Positions 34,207 through 47,206 of a DNA stretch of 64,000 bases are shown here, piece after piece. A model generated the notes under the pieces. That model made no database searches. It worked only from the letters and a program-made list of their open reading frames with translations, and was not told the origin of the DNA. Position numbers and translations under genes: made by a program. The number at the start of each line of letters is the position of its first letter. Position 1 is the first letter of the stretch. Origin of the DNA: Otis tarda (Eukaryota > Chordata > Aves > Otidiformes > Otididae); assembly GCA_026413225.1 (NCBI GenBank), contig CM048557.1, positions 67,322,987 through 67,386,986 on the forward strand, written 5' to 3'.

Positions 34207-37200
34207 ATTCTGGACAGAGGCAACCTCAGAGCAACAAAGCTCTGCTGCTTTGCACAGAATACACATAGGTACCGGCTGAGAAAGCAAGAAGAAAGCCTCG
34301 GTGTTAAGCCTTAGTGCCTTCCTTTGCTTTTGGAAGCTCTTAGGTGGGACATTGCATCTAAATCCTTCAGTGGGTGCAACCACTGGCATGTCCATAAAGC
34401 CCTGCCCTTCACTACGTACCCCACTGGTCAGAGGGGAGCTGGCATAGAGGCAAAGCTGCAGGCAGGGAGAAATACAACTCAAATCCTTCATTTTTCTTCG
34501 CAGCGGGTGGGTTCCCATCTCTGCTTTCCCCATCCTCCCTTGCCGGTGGGAACTGGGGATAACGCTTTCTCCGAGAGAACAGCCCACAAGGCTTTTCCTT
34601 TGCCTTCCCCTGAAACACTTGGTCTCAGCCACAGACCCATCTCGTGCCTATTTCTCGTTGCCATTGCTATTTTTTCTGTAAGTCCACAGAGTGCAGAAGT
34701 CAACACGAGTCCAGGTCATTAGTTCAGAGAGCTGATGGAGGCAGATTTGCGCTGCTTGACACAAATCAGTGCTCACCAGCACCAGGATGCCAGATGTGGA
34801 CACAGCACGATGCCGTTTAGCACCTACTGTGGACAAACTGCTTGGCCAGGTTGCTTGATTTTGAAACACTACTGGTTGCGCACAACACCTACAGCACATG
34901 GGACAGACTTTTGAGACCTCTGTCTTGCACCAAATGAAGGCTCACCAGAGTATCTCTCTGTCTCTTCCGTATGCAGATGTAATTCTGACACAGGGAAAGC
35001 TTCGTGCTGCGCTTAATTTGATTTATCTGTCTCCTGGCTGCCTGGGAGGTGAAAACCCATCTTATTTTCTCCTCTCCTCGTGCAGAGGGATGTCACCCAT
35101 TCCCTCATCACCCCCACGTTTTATCATTGCCGTTGGGGCGATCCGGCAGCGCTTTCAGGCTGGCACAGCCAAACCCCGGCACCGTCGGCGGGGAGAGGCC
35201 GCGGGATTTTGCAGCAGTTTGGATAAACAGAGAAATCAAAAGATCATTAAAAAAGGCATGCAATGCACTGCTAAAAGAAGTCGGTGCCACTTGTACGTAG
35301 GAACTAGGTAGAAAAATACACGTGGAAAAAGCAAAGCCCGGTATAAACTCAGTGCAAGGGAGAAGGAGGAGGATGGGGGAGGCAGGTGGCTCTGGCCGAA
35401 CTCCTCTTCCTCGCACAGGGGCTGGCTGAGCATGAAGATCATCGCTGGAGAAACACAGGACAGTGCCAGAGCCTCTTATTGGGAATCTTACCTTGGACCT
35501 CCGAGAGGTTTGGGAGTTGAAATAGCTGCTCCCAAAAGATGGAGTGTTGATCTGAAAGCCTGCAGCCGTGATGGGCTGGGAGCCATTCCGTGCCCTGGCC
35601 CAGGCAGGAGCCGCTCTCCTTCTCAGCCAGCAGCAGGATGTGCACAATTAAACAAAAATGGAAAATAATCAGATCTGAAAGAGGTTTGGCTCTCTCCATG
35701 ATGGGGCAGAAGGTCAGGCTTAATCCTATCAGCCAGAAAATAGAGGGATCTGGAGAGAGTGGCATAAGAGAAGGGAAGCTAGAGCTGCCTCTGGGCAGGG
35801 GGAGAGGGGCTGGCGACCTCCCCAGAGCCCCTCTCCACCTTTTTCCAAACACAGGAGCCCCACATCAGCTCCCTACCCAATGCCAGGCACTCCTGGACAT
35901 CTGGGATGCTTCACCCTTTATTACCAGAACAAGCTCCCCCCCCGGCTCAGCCGCAGTTCGGATGCGTCCCGGTTTCCAGCTCCCACATCCCAGGGTCCCA
36001 GCACGCTACCTGTGCTGGTGTACGGGGTGGCAGGCACTAATCCCACTCCAACCTCACTCCTTGCCCCAGGTGCTGCTTCAAGGACGCGTGACGCTTTCCG
36101 TCACAAGGCTTTCGTTGCTCTAAGGGATGGCAAGACTATTGATACCTGCACACCTCAAAGTTAGAACCTCCACCTTGCTGCTTTGAAATTCCCCCAAATT
36201 CCTGTCCTGACCCTTGCTGCCACTGCATCAGCATCTCCTTTTGGAGATGAGCTAAAATAACAACTGGCCATGAGCACCCTAAGGAGCCAGCTCCCATCCC
36301 AGTCCTGTGATCCCCATACTGGGAAGGGGTGGGAGCTGCTGGTGCCTCTGAAGCAGAAAACCCCAATTTTCATCACGGGCCTCTTTCTTGGGTGAGAGGC
36401 TGAATGAAGGTGGGATGTGAAACCACCTTCTAACGTAGGATCACCTACCCGATACGATTCTGCTGCTATACAGCACAGCTGATGCATGTGCAGGGTGCCT
36501 GCGTATAAATACAGCACCAAATACAGCCCGGTCCTGCTTCCAAGGCCGAAACCTGTCCTGCGCTATGAACAGGTCCGATGCTACCCCTGAAACAGGGGCT
36601 TCTGGCTTGGGGAAGAGGTGATGTTTGTCAATTTAATAAGCACTCGTTGGATTTCTCCCTCACAAATCTGCTTAATCACTTCTGGATCCTCGCAAACTGT
36701 TAACTGCCTTCACGTCCGGCAGCAACGGATCCACCTCCAACGCCGCACTGCGTGAAGGACTTTCTTGCCTTTATTTTGAACCTGTCTCTTGATAGATGGC
36801 TGGGTAATTTCCATCGCTAGCGAGGCATGCGGAGCTCCTGAAGCTGTTAATGACGCACCGGGAACAGCCGCAGTTTTACAAAGGTAAATCCAACCGGGAT
36901 GGACAAAGGCAGGGACGCACAGTCCCTGTGGATGCGGCAACGCGGGATACCTCTCAAGTGCTTCAAAAGACCCCAAAGAAACAACCAACCCCAACCAAGA
37001 TAAGCCTTTTCATTCTGAAAGCAGAAATTGGGTTATCTTCCTGCTGTCATGTATAACTTCTCGCATTTCCCAAGTGAAGCAGACAAATATGTCAGCTGGG
37101 GCTTTGACGAAGCGGGCGAGATGGACAATGTGTAATTCATAAGCTAGACAACAGCTTATCATGAGTAACAGGGACAACAATTAAAGAGTGGAAGTGTTTT

Positions 37201-38265
37201 AAAAACTGCCCAAGGATTTTCCGAGTGACAAAGAGTATTTTCGAATAGCAGGCTTGGTACCACTACTCCACAACGGTAAGTCAGCACGTTACTCCAGTTG
37301 CCACTAAATTGCTCTTAAATTACTGTTTTATTATGCCCTTGTTTTCATTTTAACAACATTTTCCATAAAAAGTTCTCAAAGGCCCATTCAGATAACTCGC
37401 CCAAGCAAGAAGCGACTAAGAGTGAGACGTGCACATTGAAGGACACCCACCAAACAGAGCGCCTTCACAGCAAGGCTCAATGGAGCAGCACCCTCAGATG
37501 CCCTCAGGGAGAAAAAACAGGAGTTTGTACCAAAAATTCAGGCTGGGATCCCTCATCTTGCAAAGCATTAGGACTGGAGGGAGGAACCGGGTGCTCCTGG
37601 ATGGCACCCAAGCCCTCCTAGGGACGGACGACACCAAGGTTTTCATGTCTTGGATGACCAACGGCGAAACAGAAAAACAGGCTGTGCATAGGCAGCTTGC
37701 CACTGCTTCAAGAGAGCCTGAAATCGGCAGCACCAGTGCAAGCAATGGCTATTTCTGGGTTTGCAGGAAGGTCTTGCACGAGGCCTTCCTCAGCAGCTCC
37801 CAGAAGAAGTTCCCATTGTTTGCTGTTTCCTGGATTACTGATGCGGCACCGGCTGCGGGCAATAGCCACCGAGCAGAGCTATGTGGAAGCACCTACTTTT
37901 TTAGCAGAGGCAGAAAAATCAGTGTCCGGACTCCTCCTGCTGCAGAAAGACCCAGCAGCACATCGCTACCCGCCAGCTCCTCCATACACACACGCGAGAT
38001 GTTGTATCGCCATCAAAATCACCAAAATCTGCGGTAACTGAGGTCACCTCCAAAGTCAGCCCCGGCATTTAACAGTTGTAACGGCTGCATGAGTGTCTTC
38101 ACCTGGCAAAAGGGCTCAAGAAACCTGACTCTGCATATGAACACAGCCCAACAACCTCTGTTTGGCCAAAGTATCATCTCCCAGTGAATGGGCCACCCCG
38201 GCCTTATGTCTACCGGCTATTTGTTCCAATGCTCCCCCAGTACTTCAGTCTGCCTTCATTTCCAG

Positions 38266-38321
38266 TTGAATTTATCTGGTTTGAGCTTGAATTTATCTGG
38301 CTTCAGCTTCCAGATAAATTC
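38266..38321. repeat. 21-bp tandem pair followed by its inverted copy (12-bp hairpin)
   Basis: TTGAATTTATCTGG starts two adjacent 21-bp units (38266-38286 and 38287-38307). It is followed by CCAGATAAATTC at 38310-38321, the exact complement of GAATTTATCTGG at 38289-38300. The hairpin has a 12-bp perfect stem and a 9-nt loop. The first unit can compete for the same partner. Confidence 0.9.
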
Positions 38322-41300
38322 CATTCTGAATTAAAGAGCTCCTTGATGTCTTATGTTTCCTCAAGTGAAGGTAACTGAGGACTTGGCATTCAAGTCACCT
38401 TCCGCTCTTGCTTCTGGTAAGCTGAGCAGAAGCTAAATGTCCTGTTTCTAACAGGTCGTGGCTCTGTGCTCATTAATCTGGAGCCCACGGCAAGACTTCT
38501 GTGGGCTCTATGATTTCCCGCACTCACGTGAACCAGCTTGGTGAAAGGCATGAGTGAGGTGGAGAGCCCATACCCCATCTCACACAGGGTGGTTTGCAGC
38601 AAAGTTAAAGCACAAGAACTTTTAAGTGGAGAGATTTTAACCACAAGTCTGAATTTGCACCAAAAGTATCGACCAAGGGCAGGTTGCTGCCAGTCCCAGT
38701 CTTCCTGCAACTGGATTTACTGGTCTCTGAGATGGTCCAGCTCCCCACCACCCAAATCTTCTCTCCAGCCCTGCTACGGATGAGAACCTCTGCTCTGGTT
38801 CCTGCCGCAGCAGCTCACCTGAAGGTCAACGACAGCGTGTTTCCAGACGGAGGGATTTCAATTACAATTTGCAGCAATTAGCACCAGCACAGCAGCACAG
38901 TCTCAACACTTTGTTTGGGCGAATTGACATCATTCCCTTCCTAACTCAGCCTCACTCAAAACACCAACATTAAAGAAAATAAAGTGAGCACCCTGTTGGA
39001 AACCCTCCCTGTACCCCATCCAGAGCACATCGATACCCTCGCCATTAAACCTGGCAGCCTTCCCCCTCCACGAGAAGCCAAATAATCAGAATTTCAGCAG
39101 GTGCCTTTTCGTTATTGCAATCGACGCTAATGAAGAGAAAAAAATCACGACAATCAAGCTTATGGCAGACCTGCCAACTGCACAAGACGGAGATGCAAGC
39201 TGACACTGAAATGCTGGTGAACCTGAATCCTGCTCCTCGTCTCACCAAAATCGAGCTGCAGAACTGCAGCTAACACAGGCAAGAAGACACCGGTGATGTT
39301 TCCAAGCACATCTACAGCCAGGAAGCTGCAGCACGGCGTGCGAACCCCACCAGCCTCCCCCTGCTACGTTCAAACGGCTTTGAATTTACGCCAGCGCTCG
39401 AGCTGACCTCAGCACGGAGCGGGAGGACCTAATCCTATACGTCTGTACGGCAACGGGAGCCATGCCAAACAGCATCCGTGCCTGCTGGATCCAGCACCTG
39501 CGGCTTCCTGGCACCTCCCGCGTCTCCGCGCTGCAGCGGCTGGGAGAGGCCAGCTCTGCATCCCGGGGACCGATTCTTCCCAGGTCCCTGAAACTGCTCG
39601 TCTTGGTAGATAACATGGGATTTGACAGCGGAAAAACCAGGAAGACCTCACAGCTGGCTTTTTGCTTTTGCTCCCCCCCATGCAGGTCTAACAGCTCGAC
39701 GTGGGGAGAAATTTGGGGAGTGGTGGCCAAAGTCTTAACCTGTAACAAGCCTTGGCCAGGAGCTGGGAACAGCCAGAAGGCCTGAATTCCCTCTTTCCCT
39801 AGCTGGTCAGCTTCTGCGTAGATTTAACTGCAGACGATCTCTTCGAAGAACAGAAGGACCTTTTGTTCATCAGCACCCATACGGAGAGGACAGACAGACA
39901 GCAATCTGTGCCTTGTATCACACAAGGCATGTGCACAACCTCCCTTCTCCATCACCCGTGACCCACCTTGCACCCCGGCTCCGTGATGGTGCCAAGGAGC
40001 ACCAGCGCTCGACGGAAAATTTGCCAGTGATGTACTGCAACCAATCGGTTCACATGGTGCTGGCTCTCCTCCGTGTTTCCAGCAGCTACACCGCATTCAA
40101 AGAGGCTAAAAATACGTTAAGTACTTTCCTAATGTTTCCTTTCCACCCGAGCGGCTGCTGCAGGAGCTCTGAGGAGGGGAGGTGAACGGACCAGTGCGAT
40201 GCAGGGAAGAGATGCCATAAAAATGGAGCAATAGGCACAGCACGTCCCGCAAAAGGAGGTGGCCGGGGAAGCCCCTGCTGCAGGCAACACTAGTTCCTCG
40301 GAAAAATAAAGGGAAGAGCCATACAGCCATCAAAAGCAAAGTGTTTCTGACTACACTGCAGGATTCACCACTAACAGGCGGACAGAGGACTTCATGAAGG
40401 AGCATCTTCTCCATCTTTAATGACGGAGATTAAGAAACTTTGTGTAAATTAACTACACAATACTCCTTTGGCTTGTTAAAAGTAACAGTGCAAATTTAAC
40501 CACTGCAAACAATTCTATCCAAAAGACACAACCTTCTTGCAACGGCCCCCAGCATCCCCCTGGGTGCCATGGGCAAGTTCTTCAACAGCCAAGGCAGCAT
40601 CGACGGGTTTGCTGGCACAGCTGGGCTGCAAGGAGCACGGTGGCCATCGTTGGTCTTCTTTTCAGTGCTCCATAGAAGGTGCATCCCTGCCGGGCAGTGC
40701 TCTGAAACAAAGGCAGCCCGATGCAGAGGTGAGGTGGACGTGGATGAGCACCAGGGAGCTGGCTGCTGCATCTTCAATGCACTTCACGTTTGAAGAACAG
40801 CCGATTTCCTGCAGCTCCTCTTGGGAAGCTAGGCTAAGGAGCTGGTGACGATATGGCGTGCAGCTTTTGGGGAAAAAACAAAACTCTTCCCAAAAAAAAC
40901 TCTGTGGGGGATAAGACACGAGCCCTACTCGACTCATTGCCCTTGTAAAGGCAGTTTTCCTCGGGGAGCAAGTTCAGCTGTTTATTACTGGCAGCTCCCC
41001 TCTCCAGCAAGCTCTCCAAAGCAACGGCAGCCTTGTCAAGTGTCCATTTTGTAGCACTGCTTCCTTCCTTGTGCGGAAGAAATGACTGGAAAGGAAGTCC
41101 CCAGGCTGAGCATCTCAAGCTGGGACTGCACTTCTTCATCTAGCAGCAGGGACAGCATTAGCAAGAGTTGGGAATTTCGGCACTGAAGCCAGCCTCAAAG
41201 ACAACCCTCAACCAGACCATGTCACCCTAAACAGGCTGATGACAGCACCCCAGCAGACAGACCAGCAGGGCAGGGAGCTCAGCCCTCTCCATCCAAGTTG

Positions 41301-41880
41301 TAAACCCAAAAAGGAGCAAAACGCCCATTATTTTGTTCCGAAACAGAATTAACCGGGAGATCTCCCAACAAAACATCCCTGAATTCACGCCGCGAGCTGC
41401 AAGGACAGAAGAGCCTGGCTCTCTTGTGCTGCAGAGCAAGGAGAAAGAAAAAAATTTTCACATTTTTGCCACTATTTTCCCCCCTCCCTCGTGAGCTTGC
41501 CAGAGCTCCAGTTATTAGCAGGCTGTTTGTACAAACGCAGAAGCAATATATTTTTAGCACTGGAGAATCGCATGGCACGATCATTAAGCGTGCTTCTGCA
41601 GACAGCAACAAGAGTGGGGATTTTTCCTTCTCTAAATTGGCTGCAGCCACTACGGTTTTCAGCCCAAAGCAGACTTTCAGGAAATTCAGAAGGAGCGAGA
41701 GTCTTTTTCCGTGACATATTTAATACCAATCGAGTGAAGTACACCCCATTTTCATACCGTGCATCTGATGGGAGGTTTTATGGGTTGTTTTCTAAGCCAG
41801 ACCCGTCGCACACTTTTGCTACAGAGCGTAATACCCTGTATTATCACAACATTCCCTAGCAACATGACTTTAATTTAGTG

Positions 41881-42132
41881 CGGAGCTTTGCGACGTTGAG
41901 AGCATCTCAGTGACTCAGAGCCAAGACGACATGCCGGGAAACCTTATCGAAAGGTGCCGAGGGAACCTACGTCGGATGTACGGCGCCATTCGAGCTCCAC
42001 AACGCGACGTGGCCAGTACTGGTGTGGAGAAAACCTTGAGAAAGATGAATTCGCTTCATCAGTTTCACAAGCCATGGTCCAGCAGGCACGTTCTTACGGA
42101 GCGGCGAATACATCGACGACAGCGGTGCCAAC
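41881..42132. promoter_or_regulatory. CpG-dense islet in the large upstream intron
   Basis: I count about 24 CpG dinucleotides in 252 bp, more than expected from base composition and unlike the CpG-poor DNA around it. A perfect AP-1 site, TGACTCA, lies at 41911-41917. The pre-miRNA-like hairpin starts 20 bp beyond its right end. This could be an intronic enhancer or a small internal promoter (inference). I see no TATA box or matching first exon. Confidence 0.45.
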
Positions 42133-42151
42133 GGATGAGAAACAGGAGTGA

Positions 42152-42207
42152 ATTTCCCACAAGTTCTGTCCAAGCGCTCAGTGCTTGGACAGAAAAACGT
42201 GGGAAAT
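42152..42207. repeat. 56-nt near-perfect hairpin, pre-miRNA-like
   Basis: The 5' arm is ATTTCCCAC, AAG, TTCTGTCCAAGC. The loop is GCTCAGT. The 3' arm is GCTTGGACAGAA, AAAC, GTGGGAAAT. Twelve and nine perfect base pairs surround one 3x4 internal loop. The base of the stem is not extended by the flanks. It folds equally well on both strands. It may be a microRNA precursor, a small palindromic DNA transposon or a chance inverted repeat; I do not recognise a known miRNA seed family in it. Confidence 0.9.
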
Positions 42208-43439
42208 GGTTCTGTGTCAGAAATAAGAGCTCAGAGCCAGATGAGATATCAGCAAGGATGAGGTACCTTGCTTCTAACCCAAAGGCCATGAGGACAGACG
42301 CTTGGTGGACAAACCAAACAACCTCCTGCGAAAGCTGTCCTGAAAAGTGAGGCCAGCCTGACACCAGACAAGGACTCACAGCACCGGTTTCTCTTTACTT
42401 GCTGGAGCACACAAGCTCCTGGGCATCAGTGGTACCATGCTCCCAAGCCTCAGATGGGGAGGACGATCTTTAGAAGTGCAGGAAAACTGCTCCTGGGTCC
42501 CACCCGGCAACAGAGAGTGTGCAAAACCGCAAAAGCACCAGGCGTGTGTTAGCTGTGCTCTGGATCAACGGTGTGGACACCATCAGGTGAGATGTTTCTC
42601 CACCTCTACCCACTGGTGCAGGAGAAAGCAGGAGCACGGGGCGGGTGGAAGAAAGCTATCGCAGCAGAAATGACAGCAAAACGCTGTCCCTGGCAGGGGG
42701 CTGCTGCTCTCAGGCCGTAACAGGAGGAGCGGAGGGGAATCCATCAGCCCTTGTGCATGCAACGAGGAGACAGAAATACCAAAGCAGTCGTGCCAAGTCC
42801 GATGGCAAAGATATCCCGACAAGATCCTGGGTCAAGTGGCTTTTGTTGGCCGCCGTGCAAAGTTAGCTGGGCTTAGCTGGCCCGCAGAGGCAGCTTGGCC
42901 CACAGCAACGGGATGGGTCAGCAAGGATTAAAAGTAGAATTAAACAGGGGACTGCAGATTGCTTCCAGAAGTCTCGTCACTTCTTGGAGCTCATGAGATC
43001 AGCAACAGCAAAATGCTGCTGGTTTTGCTGCTTCTGGGACACTGGGGTACAGGTGGGAAATGAGTCCACCGCCTGCTTTCACTTACGCTGGGGCTATACT
43101 GCTCATATGCCTCCTCACGCCCTCAAATCCAGATCTTCAGTGGAATTTCCTAGGACACAGGAAGCCAAAGAAATAAAGCATGCGATTTCTGTATGTCTTC
43201 TTTGAGCCTAATCCACAAAAACGCCCAAATCTTCCCCGCTTTCAGCGAGGAGACTACAGGCAAAACCACAGGCATGGAGGAAATACTCCTCTGACTCCTT
43301 CATTTCAATTGCAAAAAGCCCTTTAGCAAAAGCTCAATTGAAATGCAGATAAGTTTCTTCAAAGGCTAAAAAAGAAATAAAATTATCTGAATGTCATAAC
43401 TATGTTGCCTAACATGGATAAAGGATTTAGGAGGGGGAA

Positions 43440-43590
43440 AAAAATAATCCTAAAAATAAGTTATGAAGGGTATGTAAGGTATTGATATACAGCACATGGT
43501 TTAAACTGTTAATCATTGAACAGATTCCAGTATAAAAATAAAAGAGACTGAAGCTGCACATAATGGAGGAGTTGCTCTATTTATAAACTT
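43440..43590. promoter_or_regulatory. AT-rich block with two MEF2-type sites
   Basis: CTAAAAATAA at 43450-43459 and CTATTTATAA at 43577-43586 both fit the MEF2 consensus YTAWWWWTAR, 127 bp apart. The DNA between is AT-rich and nearly free of CpG. Enhancer function is inference. Confidence 0.35.
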
Positions 43591-44140
43591 CTCTGTGCAA
43601 AGGGCAGGCGAGGGCTGGGGCGAGCAGGCAGCGAAGGCAGAGGGCCGCTGCTAGGGAGCCTGTATTTTGCAGGAAAATAAACAGATTTTGTTTTTAATTA
43701 TTCTTTTAAAGCGTTGTCAACAAAATCAAACCGAGTTGTCTAAGAGCCTGTGTGCCCCAGCCATGTGAGCAGCATTTACAGCTCCTGCATGTGACAGCTC
43801 TCCCAATTTAGCCAGTAACTGACTCCCTCTGACCTGTAATAACACCGCTCCCAAATTAGAGCCCTCAATTTGACTTGGCTTCGGTCCTTCCCTCCCAGCG
43901 ACATAAAGCATCCTTTTTCCCCTCCCTCCCCGAACATTCATAATCCCGTCCTTTTGCACTGCCAACTCAAACTCACATTTAGCCTTTTCCTATTTTTTAG
44001 GGGGGGCGGGTTGCAGCGGGACGAGGGGGTGCAGGCAGCGAGGGGTAGGGAAAAAGCCCGGTGGAAAAATACTAAGAGACAAAAACAACAACAAAATCAG
44101 ACAAAAATTCCAAGTTGGTGACATTCAGCTGGAAAAGCTC

Positions 44141-44160
44141 AATGACTCACATGCAAATAA
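44141..44160. promoter_or_regulatory. Adjacent AP-1 and octamer motifs
   Basis: TGACTCA (44143-44149) is followed after one base by ATGCAAAT (44151-44158), the perfect POU octamer. Both are exact consensus matches. Function is inferred only from motif proximity. Confidence 0.35.
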
Positions 44161-44356
44161 AATCTGCCTAAATTCACTGCTGCATGACGCAGGCCACTGG
44201 CTTCAACATAAAAAGGCCAGGATGAAATCATCCACAATTAAATCGGAGCTTGGAAGGCTGCAAAAGCAGCCGCATCAGCGCGGTTCCCTCGGCTTAATAG
44301 GAAACACAAAGGAAGGAAGTTCAGCGGAGTGAGAACATCCCCCTTTTCCTCTCCTT

Positions 44357-44464
44357 TCCACCGACACCTCGCACCATCAGTCATCCCCAACCGTCGGCGC
44401 GGCTCCTCCGGCATCACACGTCGGCGCTCGGCTCCGGCAAGCTGCTCGCTAGCAGGCGGCTGCC
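44357..44464. promoter_or_regulatory. Small CpG islet
   Basis: About 14 CpG dinucleotides within 108 bp, rich in TCGGCGC-type words. It lies 200 bp from the AP-1/octamer pair. It may be part of the same regulatory block. Confidence 0.35.
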
Positions 44465-45189
44465 AGCTTTTAATGGGCTTTCCTGGAATACTAGCTCAAA
44501 AGTAAAATAAAAATAATTGTGACGACGTAGGAAGGCAAACCCCCACCAGTCAGCGACTTCTTCCAGAGATTTCTGCCCTGTCCTTCGCAGAACGGTACGA
44601 TACATTGTACAGTTAACGTTTACAAACCCTGGACCAAATCCAGTCCCTCCCCAAATCCCCCATATATGCGAGGAGAGGGTTTAAATCTTGGTTCTTAGGT
44701 TTTCTCTTGCATTTGTGGTGCAGGGCGAAGGCAGGGAATGGGGTGCAAAGGCGCGTGCACCGGGCTCCACATCCCTACCCCTCCAACACAACTGTTCATG
44801 GGGTTGTGCCATGAACCAGATCATCGGCCTCCTCCAGGCTAAAAATAACATCGGGAGGGGAGGAATAAACTAAAAAAGGTCATTTTAACCTGGATCGGGC
44901 TGCTGATGGGATTCACAGCACGGCTGTACAAAATGCTTTTGCTGCTGAAAAGGGAAAACAAACCTTCAAACAAGTGTTGGCCCCTCTGCACCCCAAAACG
45001 CTGCTCCGGGGAACAGCTGGTGAGCATCCATCCGGGATGGATGCCCCACACATCTGAAGCGGCTGCATCCAGCAGCTCGTTGCACCCAATTTCGGCTAGG
45101 ACAACGCAGGGTCCACAGAAGTTAGGTGACGGGCTGCACATTTACTGAGAAACCAAGTGCTTGAACCTTTACGGGTTTTCCCCTTGCCA

Positions 45190-45295
45190 GGGCCGACGTG
45201 CGTGTTCCTGGGATTAACAGCGCCGCTGCGCCGCCGAAAGGTCCCAGCCCGAGCCGACGGCTCCTCGCTCGCTCCGGCTTGCAGCGGCTGCAGAA
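45190..45295. promoter_or_regulatory. Small CpG islet
   Basis: About 15 CpG dinucleotides within 105 bp, including GCGCCGCTGCGCCGCCG. It is the second islet within 1 kb of the one at 44.4 kb. No transcript start can be assigned. Confidence 0.35.
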
Positions 45296-47206
45296 GCAGA
45301 AGGGTGTTAACAGGTCCATAAAAGGTAACTGGGAGACGTGAGCCTCCTGCCAGGGAGCCTACATTTGCTCCGGAGGAATCTGCACCTCCTCAGGAAAAAA
45401 AAAAAAAAAATTATATATAAAAATAAAATATAGAGGTCTGCAAGTGGGGAAAGGTTGAAACCGTCTGCAGGAGGACATCAGACGGAGCCTGGGCCATCTG
45501 GTCAGCCACCCTGCGCAGTGACACCGTCCGCCCTTCGCCACCAGATGCTAATTCCTTTCATCCTGCCTGGCCCTCGCTGGTGTAATTTTAGGTCTGTGAA
45601 TAGGACCATCTGCCTTTGAGACGCTCGTTTATTTTTGGCTAAGCCCTCCCTTTCACCACTCCCTTCTTAAAGGAAGTCCAAATCGGGCGCCGTTGGAAAC
45701 GGTGTTTCTTGTCCGGTCCTCTAATCACCGAGCATTAACGAGCTATCTAGAGCACACTCTGTAATGCCGCCGCTCATAAAATTGGTGGGTGTCATTATCT
45801 TCAAAGGGTTTTGCAAACACTTTTTCGTTCCTCCCCGCGTTACCGCCGCAAAGTAGTAATTATTCACTTCTCTCTGAATATGGTGGGCTTGGTCTAGCAT
45901 CCTGGAGCTCGGCCAAGACGTGCTCAGCAAAATTTTACGCGACCAAAGTAAAGATAAAACAAACTGGTTCCTATCTTTGGATGCTAGGGATTGCTACCAT
46001 TGCTTCCTGTCCCACAGCAGACATGGAAATGTTAAAAATAAAAATAAATGCTGGAACTGGACTGGCCAGTAACGTAATTTCCACGTATTAAGAGGAAACG
46101 CAATGCCTGGAGAAAAAGGAGTTTTAAGGAAAGTTTTGCTTTTATACGCATCTAAGTGCTACGAATTAAAGTCACCGTCACGATCTGCTGCTGCTCTTAG
46201 CAAAATGCTGCCTAAAAATGCTGCAAAACTCCCTCGTGCCTGAATTGCCACCAGTCTTGCCAGGCACCACCGAGCCCCTGCAGAAAGAGGAGACCAGCAG
46301 CTGGAGGGAGAAGGTTGTGTGCAACGCCGTGTCCATGTCTGCTGGCACCGGTGTTTCAAAGCTCTGCATCTTGAACCTCAAGCAGTTGAACGCACTCCTC
46401 AACAAAGCTTTTACCCTGGAGCAGACAGGAGCCAGGAGGGGAAAATCTCCTTGGTGGCCTCAAACTGCCTTCTTCAGGAGGGTCTGAGCGTGCAACAACC
46501 TGGTTGGAGTGCCTGTACAGACCACCCCAGTTGCAGCCACGCACGGACAAGCCCCAAGATCACAGCAAAGCCATCGGGAACCCCCACCACGCTGGGGGCT
46601 CAGCCCACCTCTTGGGATGAACATTGGATCCTCCTCCGTGTCCTAGCCAAAGGCATCCAGGACCGCTCAGGAGGACCACGTGCAGTGTGGGCTAGCAGGC
46701 TAAACATGGGCATCTGCCAGCCACGGAATTATTACTTTCCCTTCTTCGTTAAGATTTTCACAAGCATCTGGGGCAGGTGGGAAGACCTCCTGCCCCCCAG
46801 GTAACCCTTTCCATGACAAACTGGCTTCTTGCACAAATCCAGGTTGTGCAAACCCTGTGCAGCTCTCCCAAGACTTATTTTTTTTATAAAAAGATGAGAA
46901 AGGCTGTGGCTTGGTCTGAGGTTTGGTCCCATTCTCACTTTTCTCATGAACCTCAGGAACTGCAGCGACATGGAGTCTATCGCTGGAAACCAGCTGGAAA
47001 CAGTTCAGGTGAGCCTCTCTTGCTGCACGCACCCCACGCAATGAAGAGCAAGAGCCTGTTATGCTACCAAGCGTCTCACAGAGAAAACGTACCCAGGACT
47101 TCAAAAAAGAAAATTTCTCTGCAATGCTTGAGGTGTAAAAACCAAACACCTGGCCATTTATTGCTTCAAGCTCTCTGCAGCAAATAAAAGAAAAAACAAT
47201 TTAATT

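Noticed and set aside
33841..34632. 263-codon open frame on the minus strand
   Set aside because: No recognisable domain, low-complexity mix of residues, no promoter or splice evidence. It runs through the tRNA-like relic, so it is most likely chance.
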